A stretch of DNA of 64,000 nucleotides from Qipengyuania xiapuensis (GTDB lineage Bacteria; Pseudomonadota; Alphaproteobacteria; Sphingomonadales; Sphingomonadaceae), in NCBI RefSeq assembly GCF_019711395.1, contig NZ_JAIGNL010000001.1, positions 434,001-498,000 on the forward strand. The letters run 5' to 3'. The position numbers and the translations under genes are program-made. The notes under the pieces were generated by a model, which ran no database searches, was not told the origin of the DNA, and saw only the letters and a list, made by a program, of their open reading frames with translations. Of this stretch, positions 34,511 through 45,500 are shown one piece after another. How positions within the stretch are numbered: position 1 is the first letter of the stretch; the number at the start of each line of letters is the position of its first letter.

Positions 34511-37500
34511 GTGAATATCTTTGAGCTCGATAACTCACTGGTCGAGCGCTATGCCTCATTCTCGCGATCGTTCTCGCGAATTCGCTCGCAAGAGATCGCT
34601 GATAAGATCGATGCGGTATACGAGTCCGGGAAATTCTGGCCTGACCCACTGATCACGATCAATCCGCGTTTCGAGAAGGGCGGATCGATCGACCAGCTGG
34701 TCAAAGAAGGCGTGCTCGATCCTGCGCTCGAACAGATCTTTGCGTTCGGTAAGGAGCGCAAACCTATCACGCTCCATCGCCACCAAGAACGTGCAGTTAT
34801 TAAGGCGCGGGCGAAAGAAAGCTTTGTCGTCACGACAGGAACGGGATCGGGCAAGTCGCTGTGTTTCTTCGTCCCAATCATTGATGCGATTGTGCGCGCC
34901 AAACGTGATGGCGAAGCGCCCAAGACGCGGGCTATCATCATCTATCCGATGAACGCGCTTGCGAACTCGCAGCTTGGCGAAATTCAAAAGTTTGCCGAAG
35001 ACGCCGGCATCCCAGAAGAGCTCAAACCGACCGTTGCGCGTTACACCGGGCAAGAAAGCGAGGACGAGCGCAAGGCTATTGCTGAGCAGAAGCCCGACAT
35101 CATCCTTACGAACTTCATGATGCTCGAGCTGCTGATGACGAGGCAGTACAAGCTCGACCAAAAGGTGATCGAGAACTCGATTGGCCTCGATTTCCTCGTG
35201 CTCGACGAGCTTCATACCTATCGTGGCCGCCAAGGCGCCGACGTCGCAATGCTTGTGCGGCGGGTGAAGGAGCGTCTCGCTCCCAAGAAGCATCTGATCT
35301 GCATTGGCACTTCGGCGACGATGTCGAGCTCGCCCGATGAAGTGGAGCGGGCAAAAAGAGTGTCGGAGGTCGCTACCAAGCTCTTCGGTCAGCCCGTTGC
35401 CCATGAGAACGTCATCGATGAGCTTCTCGAGCGTGCCACCTGTCCAGAGATCAAACCTGCGACTTTGGGCGCTAAGCTTGTGCAGGCGATCAAGGAGGAG
35501 TTGCCAAACTCGCTCACCGACGAGGAGCTCTACAACCACCCGCTCGCCTGCTGGGTCGAAACCGAGATTGGGCTCGATGATGGCGAGAAGCTTAGGCGGC
35601 GTAAGCCCATCACGCTCAAAGAGGCCGCCGAGAAGCTCGCAAAGCAAACCGGAGAAGATGAAAAGCGGTGTGAGAGCGTCCTTGCTCAAATGCTTGGCAT
35701 CATGGGAACGCCGGAGAAGGATCGCGGAGGGGATGGCGATCGGGCCTTCCTGGCCTTCAAACTTCATCGGTTCATTTCGGGCGCCGGCCAAGCGTATGTC
35801 ACGCTAGAGAATGCGAAGGACCGCCGCATCGCGCTCGAAGGGCAAAAGTATCATCCCGATGATGAAGAGGCTCGCCTCTATCCCATGTTCTTCTGCCGCG
35901 AGTGCGGGCAGGAGGTTCTCTCGGTCACCTATGGGCATGACGAAGATGGCGCCATGCGCATGCTTGCGAGACCTATCGATGAACCTGCGAGTGACGAACC
36001 CGATGCAGGGGGTGATGAAAGCGGTTATCTCGTTCCAGCGGTCAATGACGACTTTGATTTTGCTGGAAACCCGGAAGACTATCCGGAAGGCTGGCAGGAG
36101 ACGACAGCGTCAGGTGAGATCCGCCTCACGTCTTCGCATCGCGGGAAGCATGAGGGGCAGCATCTTTATCTAAAGCTCGATGGCTCAATATGCGGCGAGC
36201 ATGATGGCGGAACCCCGGCCTGGTTCTTTCGCGGTCCCTATCGTTTCTGCCCACACTGCGGTCATCAGCCGGCGAGCCAGGCGCGCGAGCGCAATAAGCT
36301 GGCCGGACTTTCGGCAGAGGGGCGTAGCTCGGCCACCACTCTGATCGTCGCGTCGGTTCTGTCGTGGATGGATCAGGACGCAAGTCTGCGCAAATATTCG
36401 CGCAAGCTGCTGGGCTTTACCGACAACCGACAGGATGCGGCGCTCCAGGCCGGTCACTTTAATGACTTCATCTTCGTCTCGCTCTTACGCGGTGCAATCT
36501 ACCGCGCCGTGGCGGAAGCTGGAGAATCTGGTCTGAAGCCTAGCCAGTTCGGCGACGCTGTTCGTCGGGCCCTAGGCTTTGATTTGGAGCTAGAGGATCG
36601 GCTCCCGGACTGGATGCGCGATCCCAAGGTGAAAGGATATGGCAAGCGTCAAGGCGCTCAAGAGACGTTGGCAGAGGTCCTGGCCCATCGTCTTTGGGCA
36701 GACCTTCGCAAGGGTTGGCGCTTCACCAATCCGAACTTGGAAGATGTGGGCCTTGTTGATGCTCGCTTTATGGGCCTTAGCGATCTTGCAAAGGACGAAG
36801 AGGAATATGCTGATTGTCCTCGTCTCGCGGAGCTAACCCCGGAGAAGCGCGAGCAGCTTTTTGAAATACTGTTCGACGCAATGCGCCAGTCGCTGGCTGT
36901 ATCTACGCCAGCTCTTGATCGCGAGCGCATCAGGCAAATGGCTGAGGAAAGCGATGGCCGCCTGAAATTGCCGTGGGCGATCGACCCAGAAGAGATCAGA
37001 GGTCTTCGCGAAAGCGGGATGCTGATGATCGAAGTGCCGAAGCGCGCGCGAATTTCTGCTGCCGATTCCGAACTTATCCTGCGAGCCGGCGATCGCTCGA
37101 ACCTTGCCAAGGCCATTCGGGATAAATCCATCTGGGGCGAGAAATTGGGGCGTGATGACTATGAAGAAGTCATCAAGGGGCTCCTCTCTGCCGCAGAGTC
37201 GCACGAAATTGTGCGACGGGTACAGTCCGGCTTTGAGCTCCCAGCCTGGCGCCTCGCACCAACCAATTTACGCCTCTTCGCCAAGACTAATGAGACGGAG
37301 AACGACAAGCACAATCAGTTCTTCCGTACGCTTTACCAGGGTGTCGCCGCGACGCTTGCGCAGGATGGCCCGCTGCAAAACGCGTTTGAGGGGCGTGAGC
37401 ATACGGCTCAGGTCGATAGCGATGTAAGAGAATGGCGCGAGCAGCGCTTCCGCTTTGAAGAGAAGGATCAGAGCGCCCTAGCAGAAGAGAAGGATAAGCT

Positions 37501-39712
37501 CTTCGAGGCGGGCGAGCCGAGTGATTTTCTACCGGCGATGTTTTGCTCGCCGACTATGGAGCTCGGCGTTGATATTAGCGCGCTCAACGTCGTCTATATG
37601 CGCAACGTGCCTCCCACCCCGGCCAATTATGCGCAGCGATCGGGACGCGCGGGGCGGAGCGGTCACCCCGCTCTTGTTGTCACATATTGCGCTGCTCAGT
37701 CTCCGCATGATCAGTACTATTTTGCGGACACAGCCGCTCTTGTTTCGGGCGTGGTGCGGCCGCCGGCGCTCGACCTCGCCAACCAGGATCTCCTGACCTC
37801 GCATCTGCAAGCCGAATGGCTCGCTTCGGTGGAAGAGGGGCTCGAGGCTTCGATCCGAGAGAACCTCGACATGGACAAGGAGGGGATGCCATTGAAGGCC
37901 CCCATCCGCGCCGCCGCTGAAGAAGCGAGTAACTCCAGGCGAGCTCGTCCGGTGATGAGGCGGCTCATCGATGCAATGTTGGGCGATATCGAGCCTAGCG
38001 ATGCGCCTTGGCTGGACGACGTGGATGCCTTCGTTGACCAGGTGAATGACTTGGCGCTCGAGAACTTTGAGGGCAGCTTCGACCGGTGGCGCAATCTATA
38101 CGAGAGCGCGCGTGAAGAGCAGGATAGAGCGCACGCGATCCAACAGAAGACCGGTCTCCAACCGGGCGAGCGGCGCGCAGCAAAGAACCGCTATGTCAAT
38201 GCGACCAAGGAGCTAGAGGTCCTTGAGCGCGGCCATTCCAAATATGGGTCTGACTTCTACGTCTATCGCTATTTGGCGACTGAGGGCTTCTTGCCAGGCT
38301 ATAATTTCCCGCGCCTTCCGCTCTACGCCTTCGTCCCAGCCGATAAGACTTCAGTGCTTCAGCGTCCGCGCTTTCTGGCGATTGCCGAGTTTGGTCCCAA
38401 TGCCCTCATCTATCATGAGGGACGCGCCTACCGGGTCACTAAGGCTAAGCTACCGGCTGAGAGCCGCGGCGATGATGGCAAGCTTTCGACAAACACTCTC
38501 ATTCTGTGCGGCGAATGCGGGGCAGGACATAAGGATCCTCTGCAAGAGCGCTGCCATGCCTGCAAGTCCTCGCTGGCAGGAGTGGAAAGGATCGACACGG
38601 TCTTTCGTATCGACAATGTCGAGACCTCTCCCTCGCTGCGCATCACGGCCAATGATGAGGACCGCCAACGTCGCGGATTTGAGATCCTAACGATTTTCCA
38701 GTGGCCCACTAAAGATGGAGTGCCACAGATCCGCGGCAGGACTATCGGACAAGGTGGAAATTCCTTGCTCCATCTCGACTATGGTCCGGCGACGACGCTT
38801 TCCCGGCTCAACAAGGGTCTGCGGCGCCGCAAGAGTAAGTCGATCTTGGGCTTCTTCATCGATCCGCAAACCGGGCGGTGGATCAAGGACCCCTCGAGCG
38901 GAGACAGCGACGAGGGGATGGGTGATCCTGGAAACGCGCCGCCGCAGCGGATCGTGCCGATCGTGGAGGACCACAAGAACGCTATGCTGCTGCGGCCCGT
39001 CCGCAACTTCAGGCCTGAACAAATGGCAACGCTCCAGCATGCTCTTCTGCGCGGCATACAAACCGAGTTTGAACTGGAGGAAGGCGAGCTCCTCGGTGAG
39101 CCTCTCCCGACGCGCGTGGATCGCAATTGCATGTTGCTTTATGAGGCAACGGAAGGCGGGGCCGGTGTCCTCAATCGGCTGGTTTCCGATCCCACTGCGA
39201 TCGCCAGCGCTGCGGCACGCGCTCTAAAGCTCATGCATTATCTCGAGCCCTTTGGAGACAAGGAGCCTGAAGAGCATGAAGAGAGCTGCGTTGCCGGCTG
39301 CTACCGCTGCCTTCTTTCTTATTACAATCAGCCGGATCACGAACTTATCGACCGGCGTGACGCTGAGGTTGTCGAATATTTGATTGCGCTTAGCCAGTCC
39401 GTTGACGTTGCAAGCGGGCATCAGAAGGCAAACGGCAGCCAAGGCAGTTCGAAGCCTGACAATTCGGACCACTCCGGCTGGCATGCAGCCTTCGAGCGGT
39501 GGGATGTCCAAGAACCGAAGTCGCTCGATATCGGGGGCGACGTTATCAACTTCTACTGGCCGGCACGCGATGTCCTTGCGGTCATAGGTGAAGCAACAGA
39601 AGCGACGAAGCAGCTCGCATCTGCGCGCGGCATCTTGGATCTCGTCGAGCTTCCGGCCGAACCGGGCGAAGAGCCTCCGGCTAGCCTCAAAACAGCATTG
39701 GGAATCTTATAA
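34511..39712 (+). CDS. Giant DEAD/DEAH helicase fused to DUF1998 (DruE/MrfA-like, DrmA-DrmB-like fusion)
   Basis: About 1733 aa. GTG 34511 (VNIFELDN) has GGGGGC upstream; TTG 34496 is possible. Helicase motifs: Walker A 'TTGTGSGKSLCFF' (~residue 115), motif II 'LVLDELHTYRG' (~235), III 'IGTSATM' and VI 'YAQRSGRAGRSG' (~1045). Zinc-ribbon cysteines occur at 'CRECGQE', 'CPHCGHQ' and 'CGECGAGHKD..CHACKSS'. The C-terminal DUF1998 has 'EATEGGAGVLNRL' and 'CVAGCYRCLLSYYNQ'. DruE of Druantia has this layout; in DISARM the helicase (DrmA) and DUF1998 (DrmB) are separate. It overlaps the next gene by one base. Confidence 0.85.
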   Translation: MNIFELDNSLVERYASFSRSFSRIRSQEIADKIDAVYESGKFWPDPLITINPRFEKGGSIDQLVKEGVLDPALEQIFAFGKERKPITLHRHQERAVIKARAKESFVVTTGTGSGKSLCFFVPIIDAIVRAKRDGEAPKTRAIIIYPMNALANSQLGEIQKFAEDAGIPEELKPTVARYTGQESEDERKAIAEQKPDIILTNFMMLELLMTRQYKLDQKVIENSIGLDFLVLDELHTYRGRQGADVAMLVRRVKERLAPKKHLICIGTSATMSSSPDEVERAKRVSEVATKLFGQPVAHENVIDELLERATCPEIKPATLGAKLVQAIKEELPNSLTDEELYNHPLACWVETEIGLDDGEKLRRRKPITLKEAAEKLAKQTGEDEKRCESVLAQMLGIMGTPEKDRGGDGDRAFLAFKLHRFISGAGQAYVTLENAKDRRIALEGQKYHPDDEEARLYPMFFCRECGQEVLSVTYGHDEDGAMRMLARPIDEPASDEPDAGGDESGYLVPAVNDDFDFAGNPEDYPEGWQETTASGEIRLTSSHRGKHEGQHLYLKLDGSICGEHDGGTPAWFFRGPYRFCPHCGHQPASQARERNKLAGLSAEGRSSATTLIVASVLSWMDQDASLRKYSRKLLGFTDNRQDAALQAGHFNDFIFVSLLRGAIYRAVAEAGESGLKPSQFGDAVRRALGFDLELEDRLPDWMRDPKVKGYGKRQGAQETLAEVLAHRLWADLRKGWRFTNPNLEDVGLVDARFMGLSDLAKDEEEYADCPRLAELTPEKREQLFEILFDAMRQSLAVSTPALDRERIRQMAEESDGRLKLPWAIDPEEIRGLRESGMLMIEVPKRARISAADSELILRAGDRSNLAKAIRDKSIWGEKLGRDDYEEVIKGLLSAAESHEIVRRVQSGFELPAWRLAPTNLRLFAKTNETENDKHNQFFRTLYQGVAATLAQDGPLQNAFEGREHTAQVDSDVREWREQRFRFEEKDQSALAEEKDKLFEAGEPSDFLPAMFCSPTMELGVDISALNVVYMRNVPPTPANYAQRSGRAGRSGHPALVVTYCAAQSPHDQYYFADTAALVSGVVRPPALDLANQDLLTSHLQAEWLASVEEGLEASIRENLDMDKEGMPLKAPIRAAAEEASNSRRARPVMRRLIDAMLGDIEPSDAPWLDDVDAFVDQVNDLALENFEGSFDRWRNLYESAREEQDRAHAIQQKTGLQPGERRAAKNRYVNATKELEVLERGHSKYGSDFYVYRYLATEGFLPGYNFPRLPLYAFVPADKTSVLQRPRFLAIAEFGPNALIYHEGRAYRVTKAKLPAESRGDDGKLSTNTLILCGECGAGHKDPLQERCHACKSSLAGVERIDTVFRIDNVETSPSLRITANDEDRQRRGFEILTIFQWPTKDGVPQIRGRTIGQGGNSLLHLDYGPATTLSRLNKGLRRRKSKSILGFFIDPQTGRWIKDPSSGDSDEGMGDPGNAPPQRIVPIVEDHKNAMLLRPVRNFRPEQMATLQHALLRGIQTEFELEEGELLGEPLPTRVDRNCMLLYEATEGGAGVLNRLVSDPTAIASAAARALKLMHYLEPFGDKEPEEHEESCVAGCYRCLLSYYNQPDHELIDRRDAEVVEYLIALSQSVDVASGHQKANGSQGSSKPDNSDHSGWHAAFERWDVQEPKSLDIGGDVINFYWPARDVLAVIGEATEATKQLASARGILDLVELPAEPGEEPPASLKTALGIL

Positions 39713-42501
39713 TGGACGCTGTGCGATTTAGCCCTGGCGATTTGGTCAATGCCCGCGGCCGCGAGTGGGTAGTTTTGCCATCGCAAGAGGGTCTCCTGCG
39801 GGTCCGCCCTTTGTCTGGCTCAGATGAGGATGCGCAAACGCTCATCCCCTCGCTCGAAAGGCGACCCGTAAAGCCTGCGCGTTTCGCTCCGCCGTCGGCG
39901 GATCAGCTCGATACGCAGGCCGGTGCGCAGCTCTTGGCTGATGCACTGCGGCTCTCTCTCAGGCGCGGCGCTGGTCCCTTTCGTAGCGCTGCGCATCTAG
40001 GGGTCGAGCCGAGAGCCTATCAGCTCGTCCCTCTGATGATGGCTTTGAAGCTGTCTCCTGCAAGGCTGCTCATCGCCGACGATGTCGGTATCGGCAAGAC
40101 AATCGAGGCGGGCATTGTCCTGCGCGAGTGGCTTGATCGCGGGACGGTCGATCGGTTCGCTGTCCTATGTCCTCCGCACTTGGTTGATCAGTGGATTAGC
40201 GAGCTTTCTGAAAAGTTCGATATTGATGCGGTTGCCGTAACGTCATCGCGGGCGCGCCGCTTGGAGCGCGGGCTTCCGGCCTCCCAAAGCCTATTTGAGG
40301 CCTATCCTTTCACCGTTGTGAGCCTGGACTACATCAAGGCGGACAGCCGCCGCGATGACTTTGCACGTGCGTGCCCTGACTTCGTGATTGTCGACGAGGC
40401 GCATACTTGCGTCGGGAGCGAAGGCGGTACCCATCAGCGATACGAACTGCTGAAGAGCCTGGCGAGCGATACGGAACGCCATATGCTGTTTTTGACGGCA
40501 ACGCCCCACAGCGGCGACGTTGATGCCTACCAGCGACTGCTGGGGCTTATTGAACCCGATCTAGCCAATCCTCCGCCTCAAGGAGCCGATGAGGCGCGGC
40601 GCACGCAGTATTCCCGCAAACTTGCGCAGCATTTCGTGCAGCGGCGACGGCCAGACATTCAAGAGGGTTGGGGCGAGGATAAAGCTTTCAAGCCGCACCT
40701 CACGAAGTCGGTGCCCTATGAGCTGGTGGGAGACTATCAAGCTCTGCAGGAGGACGTGCTCGATTACTGCCTCGAAGTGACCAATCGCTCGGGCAGCGAC
40801 AAACGTTCACGAAGGCTAGCCTTTTGGAGCACGCTGGCGCTGATGCGCTGTGTAGGCTCGTCCCCCGCAGCTGCTGCGAGCGCCCTCAACAACCGTCTCT
40901 CCGGCCTGGTTGAAGCTGAAGAAGTCGAACCCATCGTGTTTGAGATGGACGATGGCACGCTCGATGACAGCGACGTTGAACCCGCCACCGCCATGGCCGA
41001 TGCGGAAGAGTACGCCGCGCTCAAGAGTCTTATCGACCGCGCCAACGCACTCGATGATGCGAAGGGTGAGGGTGATCCTAAGGTTAAAACGCTAGTCGAT
41101 GAACTCGCCCCGCTCCTAAAGGCGGGCGCAAACCCCGTTATCTTCTGCCGCTTCATCGCTACGGCCGAGGCTCTAGGAGACATCCTCCGGGAGAAATGGC
41201 CCAAGATCCATACAGAGGTCGTTACAGGTCGCCTGACGCCAGAAGAGCGCCGTGATCGGGTTGAAGATATGGGGTCGAGTGATCGGCGCTTGCTCGTCGC
41301 GACTGACTGTCTTTCTGAAGGGATCAACCTTCAAGAGCATTTCGATACCGTCGTTCACTACGATTTGAGCTGGAACCCGACGCGGCACCAGCAGCGCGAA
41401 GGCCGTGTCGACCGCTTTGGGCAGCAGGCGGAGCAGGTGCGGTCTATTATGCTGCATGGCTCGAACAGCGCAATCGACGGCGCCGTGCTCAAGGTCATTA
41501 TTCGCAAGGCCGAAGAGATCCAAAGGGCGACGGGGGTCAGCGTGCCGATGCCTGAAGATCAGGACAGCATCACCTCCGCTCTCATGCAAGCCATGCTTAT
41601 GCGCAAAGGGTCTGAGCATTCGCAGCTCGTGCTCGATTTTGGTGCCTCGGCTGGGAAGTTTGAAGCCACCTGGCGCGATGCCGCTGAAGGCGCAAAGGCC
41701 AGCCGCGCACGGTACGCGCAAAATGCCATGAAGCCCGATGAGGTCATTCCGGAATGGAAGAAGATGCGCGCCCTCAATGGTGGCCCGTTGGAGGTCGAGC
41801 GCTTCACTAAGCGCGCGCTGCAGCGTTTAGGAACTGGTCTTGAAGCGGTTTCAGGGCATTATCTCGTCCACTATGACGAGCTGCCCGAAAGCATAGGTGA
41901 AAAGCTCCAGGCCCGGAACCTCAAGGGCACGAAGCGTATCTCCTTCGTGGATGATCCTGCGCAGAACGTGGCTCATGTCGGCCGCGTTCACCCCCTGGTT
42001 TCGCACCTCGCCGAGACGCTGAGTGAAGGCGCGCTCGATCCGACCTCTTCGGAAACCAAGCCATTGGGAAGAGGCGGAGTATGGCGCACCTCGGCAGTCC
42101 AAGAGGTGACGACACTCCTCGTCATGCGGATGCGCTTTCAGCTCATAACGAGTGGAAGGACCAGCCGGATGCTTCTCGCAGAAGAAGCACTCGGAATGGC
42201 GTTCGGGCCTGATGCCACTGTCGCCATAGCGGAGGGGCCTGAGGCGCTGACCTTGCTTGAGAGCGAGGCAAGCGGCGACTTGACTGAGGAAGCGCGGCGC
42301 CGACATTTGGAGCGGGCTCTGGAAAGAGTTGGCGACTACACCGCCGAGATCGAGAGATTGGCAAACGAGCGATCAGATCAGCTTTCTGAAGACCACGTCA
42401 AACTGACGCGCGCAGCTGGTGGCGGTGCGACAGTGGAAGTCAGTGCAGTCATGCCGCCGGACATTATTGGCCTCTACGTACTTCTGCCGGAGGCAAACTG
42501 A
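39712..42501 (+). CDS. SNF2-family ATPase, DrmD-like
   Basis: 929 aa. Motif I 'IADDVGIGKTIEAGIVL' (~119-135), II 'IVDEAHTCVG' (~225), III 'FLTATPHSGD', V 'ATDCLSEGINLQ' and VI 'QQREGRVDRFGQQ'. The N-terminus has an SH3-like strand set ('PGDLVNARGREWVVLP'). It resembles DrmD of class 1 DISARM, which is also encoded next to DrmMI. Start and stop codons overlap its neighbours by one base (TAATG, TGATG), so it is translated with the helicase and the methylase. It is distinct from the SNF2 gene at 29859-32975: motif wording and length differ clearly. Confidence 0.88.
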   Translation: MDAVRFSPGDLVNARGREWVVLPSQEGLLRVRPLSGSDEDAQTLIPSLERRPVKPARFAPPSADQLDTQAGAQLLADALRLSLRRGAGPFRSAAHLGVEPRAYQLVPLMMALKLSPARLLIADDVGIGKTIEAGIVLREWLDRGTVDRFAVLCPPHLVDQWISELSEKFDIDAVAVTSSRARRLERGLPASQSLFEAYPFTVVSLDYIKADSRRDDFARACPDFVIVDEAHTCVGSEGGTHQRYELLKSLASDTERHMLFLTATPHSGDVDAYQRLLGLIEPDLANPPPQGADEARRTQYSRKLAQHFVQRRRPDIQEGWGEDKAFKPHLTKSVPYELVGDYQALQEDVLDYCLEVTNRSGSDKRSRRLAFWSTLALMRCVGSSPAAAASALNNRLSGLVEAEEVEPIVFEMDDGTLDDSDVEPATAMADAEEYAALKSLIDRANALDDAKGEGDPKVKTLVDELAPLLKAGANPVIFCRFIATAEALGDILREKWPKIHTEVVTGRLTPEERRDRVEDMGSSDRRLLVATDCLSEGINLQEHFDTVVHYDLSWNPTRHQQREGRVDRFGQQAEQVRSIMLHGSNSAIDGAVLKVIIRKAEEIQRATGVSVPMPEDQDSITSALMQAMLMRKGSEHSQLVLDFGASAGKFEATWRDAAEGAKASRARYAQNAMKPDEVIPEWKKMRALNGGPLEVERFTKRALQRLGTGLEAVSGHYLVHYDELPESIGEKLQARNLKGTKRISFVDDPAQNVAHVGRVHPLVSHLAETLSEGALDPTSSETKPLGRGGVWRTSAVQEVTTLLVMRMRFQLITSGRTSRMLLAEEALGMAFGPDATVAIAEGPEALTLLESEASGDLTEEARRRHLERALERVGDYTAEIERLANERSDQLSEDHVKLTRAAGGGATVEVSAVMPPDIIGLYVLLPEAN

Positions 42502-45500
42502 TGGCTAGGTCACAAAAACGCCTCGCAGACATTGGCTTTTCCGCCATCACAATCGAGGGCGGTCTGATATCGCCTGACCAGGTCGTTAAAGTGGCAAGTA
42601 CGACGCCCGATCAAAAGACGGCTGCGGAGTACAATTGTCCGAAGGGGGTTTCCCTTCGCGATGAGATGACGCGGTACTTTCAGATTGGCAAAGCGCATTG
42701 GAAGACTTTTGCCTCTATTGATCACCCTACTCAGCAGCAAACTGAGGAATTCGTCGAGCAACTGCTTACAAGCGCCTTTGGGTTTGAGCTGAAGAAGGCC
42801 GGCCCAAGAACGCGCGGCGACAGAAGGTTTGCGGTCGCATTCGAGGGTTCAGAGGGGCGTGTCCCCGTTGTCGTTACCGCGCCGCTCGGTCCGGATGAAG
42901 ACGGGAAAAATAAGGACGCGTTCACCGTCGGCCGCACGCAGTTTGGTGACGGAGCCAATGGCCGAATTGCTAAGCGTTCGGCGGCTTTGCTCCTTCAGGA
43001 TTGGCTGAACGCCAATGCTGACTTCTATTGGGGCTTGGTGTTTGCGGGTGATCGCGTTCGTCTGATGCGGGACAATGCCAGCTTTACGAGGCCAGCATAC
43101 ATCGAAGCGGACCTTGGAGCGATCTTCCGCGACGACATGTTTGCAGAGTTCACCGCCTGGTGGCTGCTGACGCACGCTTCGCGTTTCGGCAAAGCAGGCG
43201 CACCTCCTAGCGAAGGTCCGCTCGAGTATTGGCGCGAAGCGGGCATGGAGGCGGGTACCGCCGCGCGGGACAAACTGCGCGGGAACGTTGAGAGCGCCCT
43301 CCTCGCTATCGGCAAGGGGCTGCTGGGGCATAATCCGGAGCTCCGCCGCAAGATCGATGACAATGAATTGTCGATGCAGTCGCTCTTCGAGCAGATGCTG
43401 CGGACAGTTTATCGATTGATTTTTCTGGCGGTCGCCGAAGATCGCGATCTCTTGCATTCGCCGGGAACTGCTCGAGCGACGAAGCAACTTTATCAGGAGA
43501 ACTACGGCTTCGCCTATTTGCGCACTCGCTCTGCAAGACGCGGATCGCGCGATACGCATGGGGACGCGTGGGAAGGTCTGAAGATTGTCTTCAACGCTCT
43601 CGCGCAAGGGGAAAAAGAACTAGGACTGCCTGCATTGGGCGGCCTCTTCTCCGCAAATGCCACGCCGGATTTCGAGAAGTGCGCAATACCTAACCGATAC
43701 CTGCTGGAAGCCATCTTCAATCTTGGATGGATGATGGAAGAGGGACGCCGTGTCCGCATCAATTGGCGCGACATGGCAACGGAAGAATTCGGGAGCGTCT
43801 ACGAGGGATTGCTTGAACTTACGCCGACGCGAACCGAAGAGGGGCGTTCTTTTGACTTTGTTGAAGACCTGAAAGGCAACGAGCGGAAGACGACGGGAAG
43901 CTACTACACTCCGGACAGCCTTGTGCAGACCTTGCTCGATAGCGCCCTCAACCCGGTTCTCGAAAAGGCTGAAGCAGAGGACCGCGAAGCAGGTATACTT
44001 GATCTCAAGATCATCGATCCGGCCTGCGGATCGGGGCACTTCCTGCTGGGTGCTGCGCGTAGAATGGCAACACGCGTGGCGCAGCTGCGGGATCCTGACG
44101 CACCCGACTACAACCGAGCGTTAAGAGAAGTGGTCGCTCGCTGCATCCATGGGGTCGACCGCAACCCGATGGCAGTGGAACTCGCCAAGGTTGCGCTGTG
44201 GATCGAGAGTGTTTCCCCGGGGCAACCGCTGGGCTTCCTAGACGCCAATATCCGCTGCGGCGATGCGCTGCTGGGCGTTTTCGACCTGACCGTACTTGAA
44301 ATGGGCATCCCCGATGATGCCTACAAACCACTGATCGGGGACGACAAGCGGGCAGCCGCTTTTTACAAGAAAAAGAACAAGTTCGAGAAAAGCGGACAGG
44401 GCAGTTTCGACTTCGACGCCGGAACAGGAGCTTTGCCTCCAAAGAAGTTGGCGGCAGACCTCACCGTCATCCGCCGTATGAAGGAAGATACCGTCCGGGA
44501 TGTACAGAAAAAACGCGAGGCATTCGAGGCTTGGAAGAACGATCCCGAGCGCCTCGCCACACGCATTGCTTGCGATTTGTACTCTGCAGCGTTTCTTCTT
44601 CCTAAGCTTGAGGCGCGGGATGATGAGGATAGGAATGCCGTACCTACCACTGCAGACCTTTGGAAAAGGCTCGGTGGGGGGCAGATCGACGACACCCTTG
44701 AAGCCGCAGCCGTACAAGCTTCGGAAAAAGCCCGTGCATTCCATTGGCCGCTGGCTTTTCCTGATGTTTTGATCACCAAAGGTGGCTTTGATGTAGTACT
44801 AGGCAATCCTCCATGGGAAGTCGTGCAGCTAAACGAGGTAGAGTTTTTCGCGGGTCCGAGGCCGGACATCGCCGAACTCACCGGTAACGCTCGAAAAGTT
44901 GCGATTAGTGGTCTGCGTCAAAGTGACCCAACACTCTCAACCGCATTCGAATTTGCGAAGCGGACGATTCAAAGCAGCGCTGATTTCGCTCGATCATCGG
45001 GCCGTTTTGATAAGGCTGCCAGGGGAAAAATAAACACTTACGCGCTGTTTTTGGAGCTTTTCAATAATTCACGTTCAGATAGTGGATACGCTGGAGTTAT
45101 AGTCCCGGCAGATTACTCTACTGGCGAATCTACAAAGTTGTTATTTCAAGAATTGATCGAAACGGGGGCGTTGATAGATTCTATAGGATTCGAGAACGAA
45201 GAGTTTATCTTCCCTGGGATTGCCAATGTCGTCCGTTTCGCATTAGTCACTCTCGGCCCCAACGATCCTCTACACGACCCTGCATTTCGCTTTTATTTGA
45301 GGACTATGTCTGATCTCTCTGAGGAAGAACGTGTCGTCCGGCTCGGCGTGAAAGATATTGCAGAATTCAATCCGAATACAAAGACGTCTCCGGTATTCCG
45401 GACTAAATATGATGCGGGGCTTACAAAGAGAATATATCAGAGGCTCCCAGTTCTTGAAGAGGAATCAAGGAGTAACAATGAGTGGGGCCTAGGTTTTCGT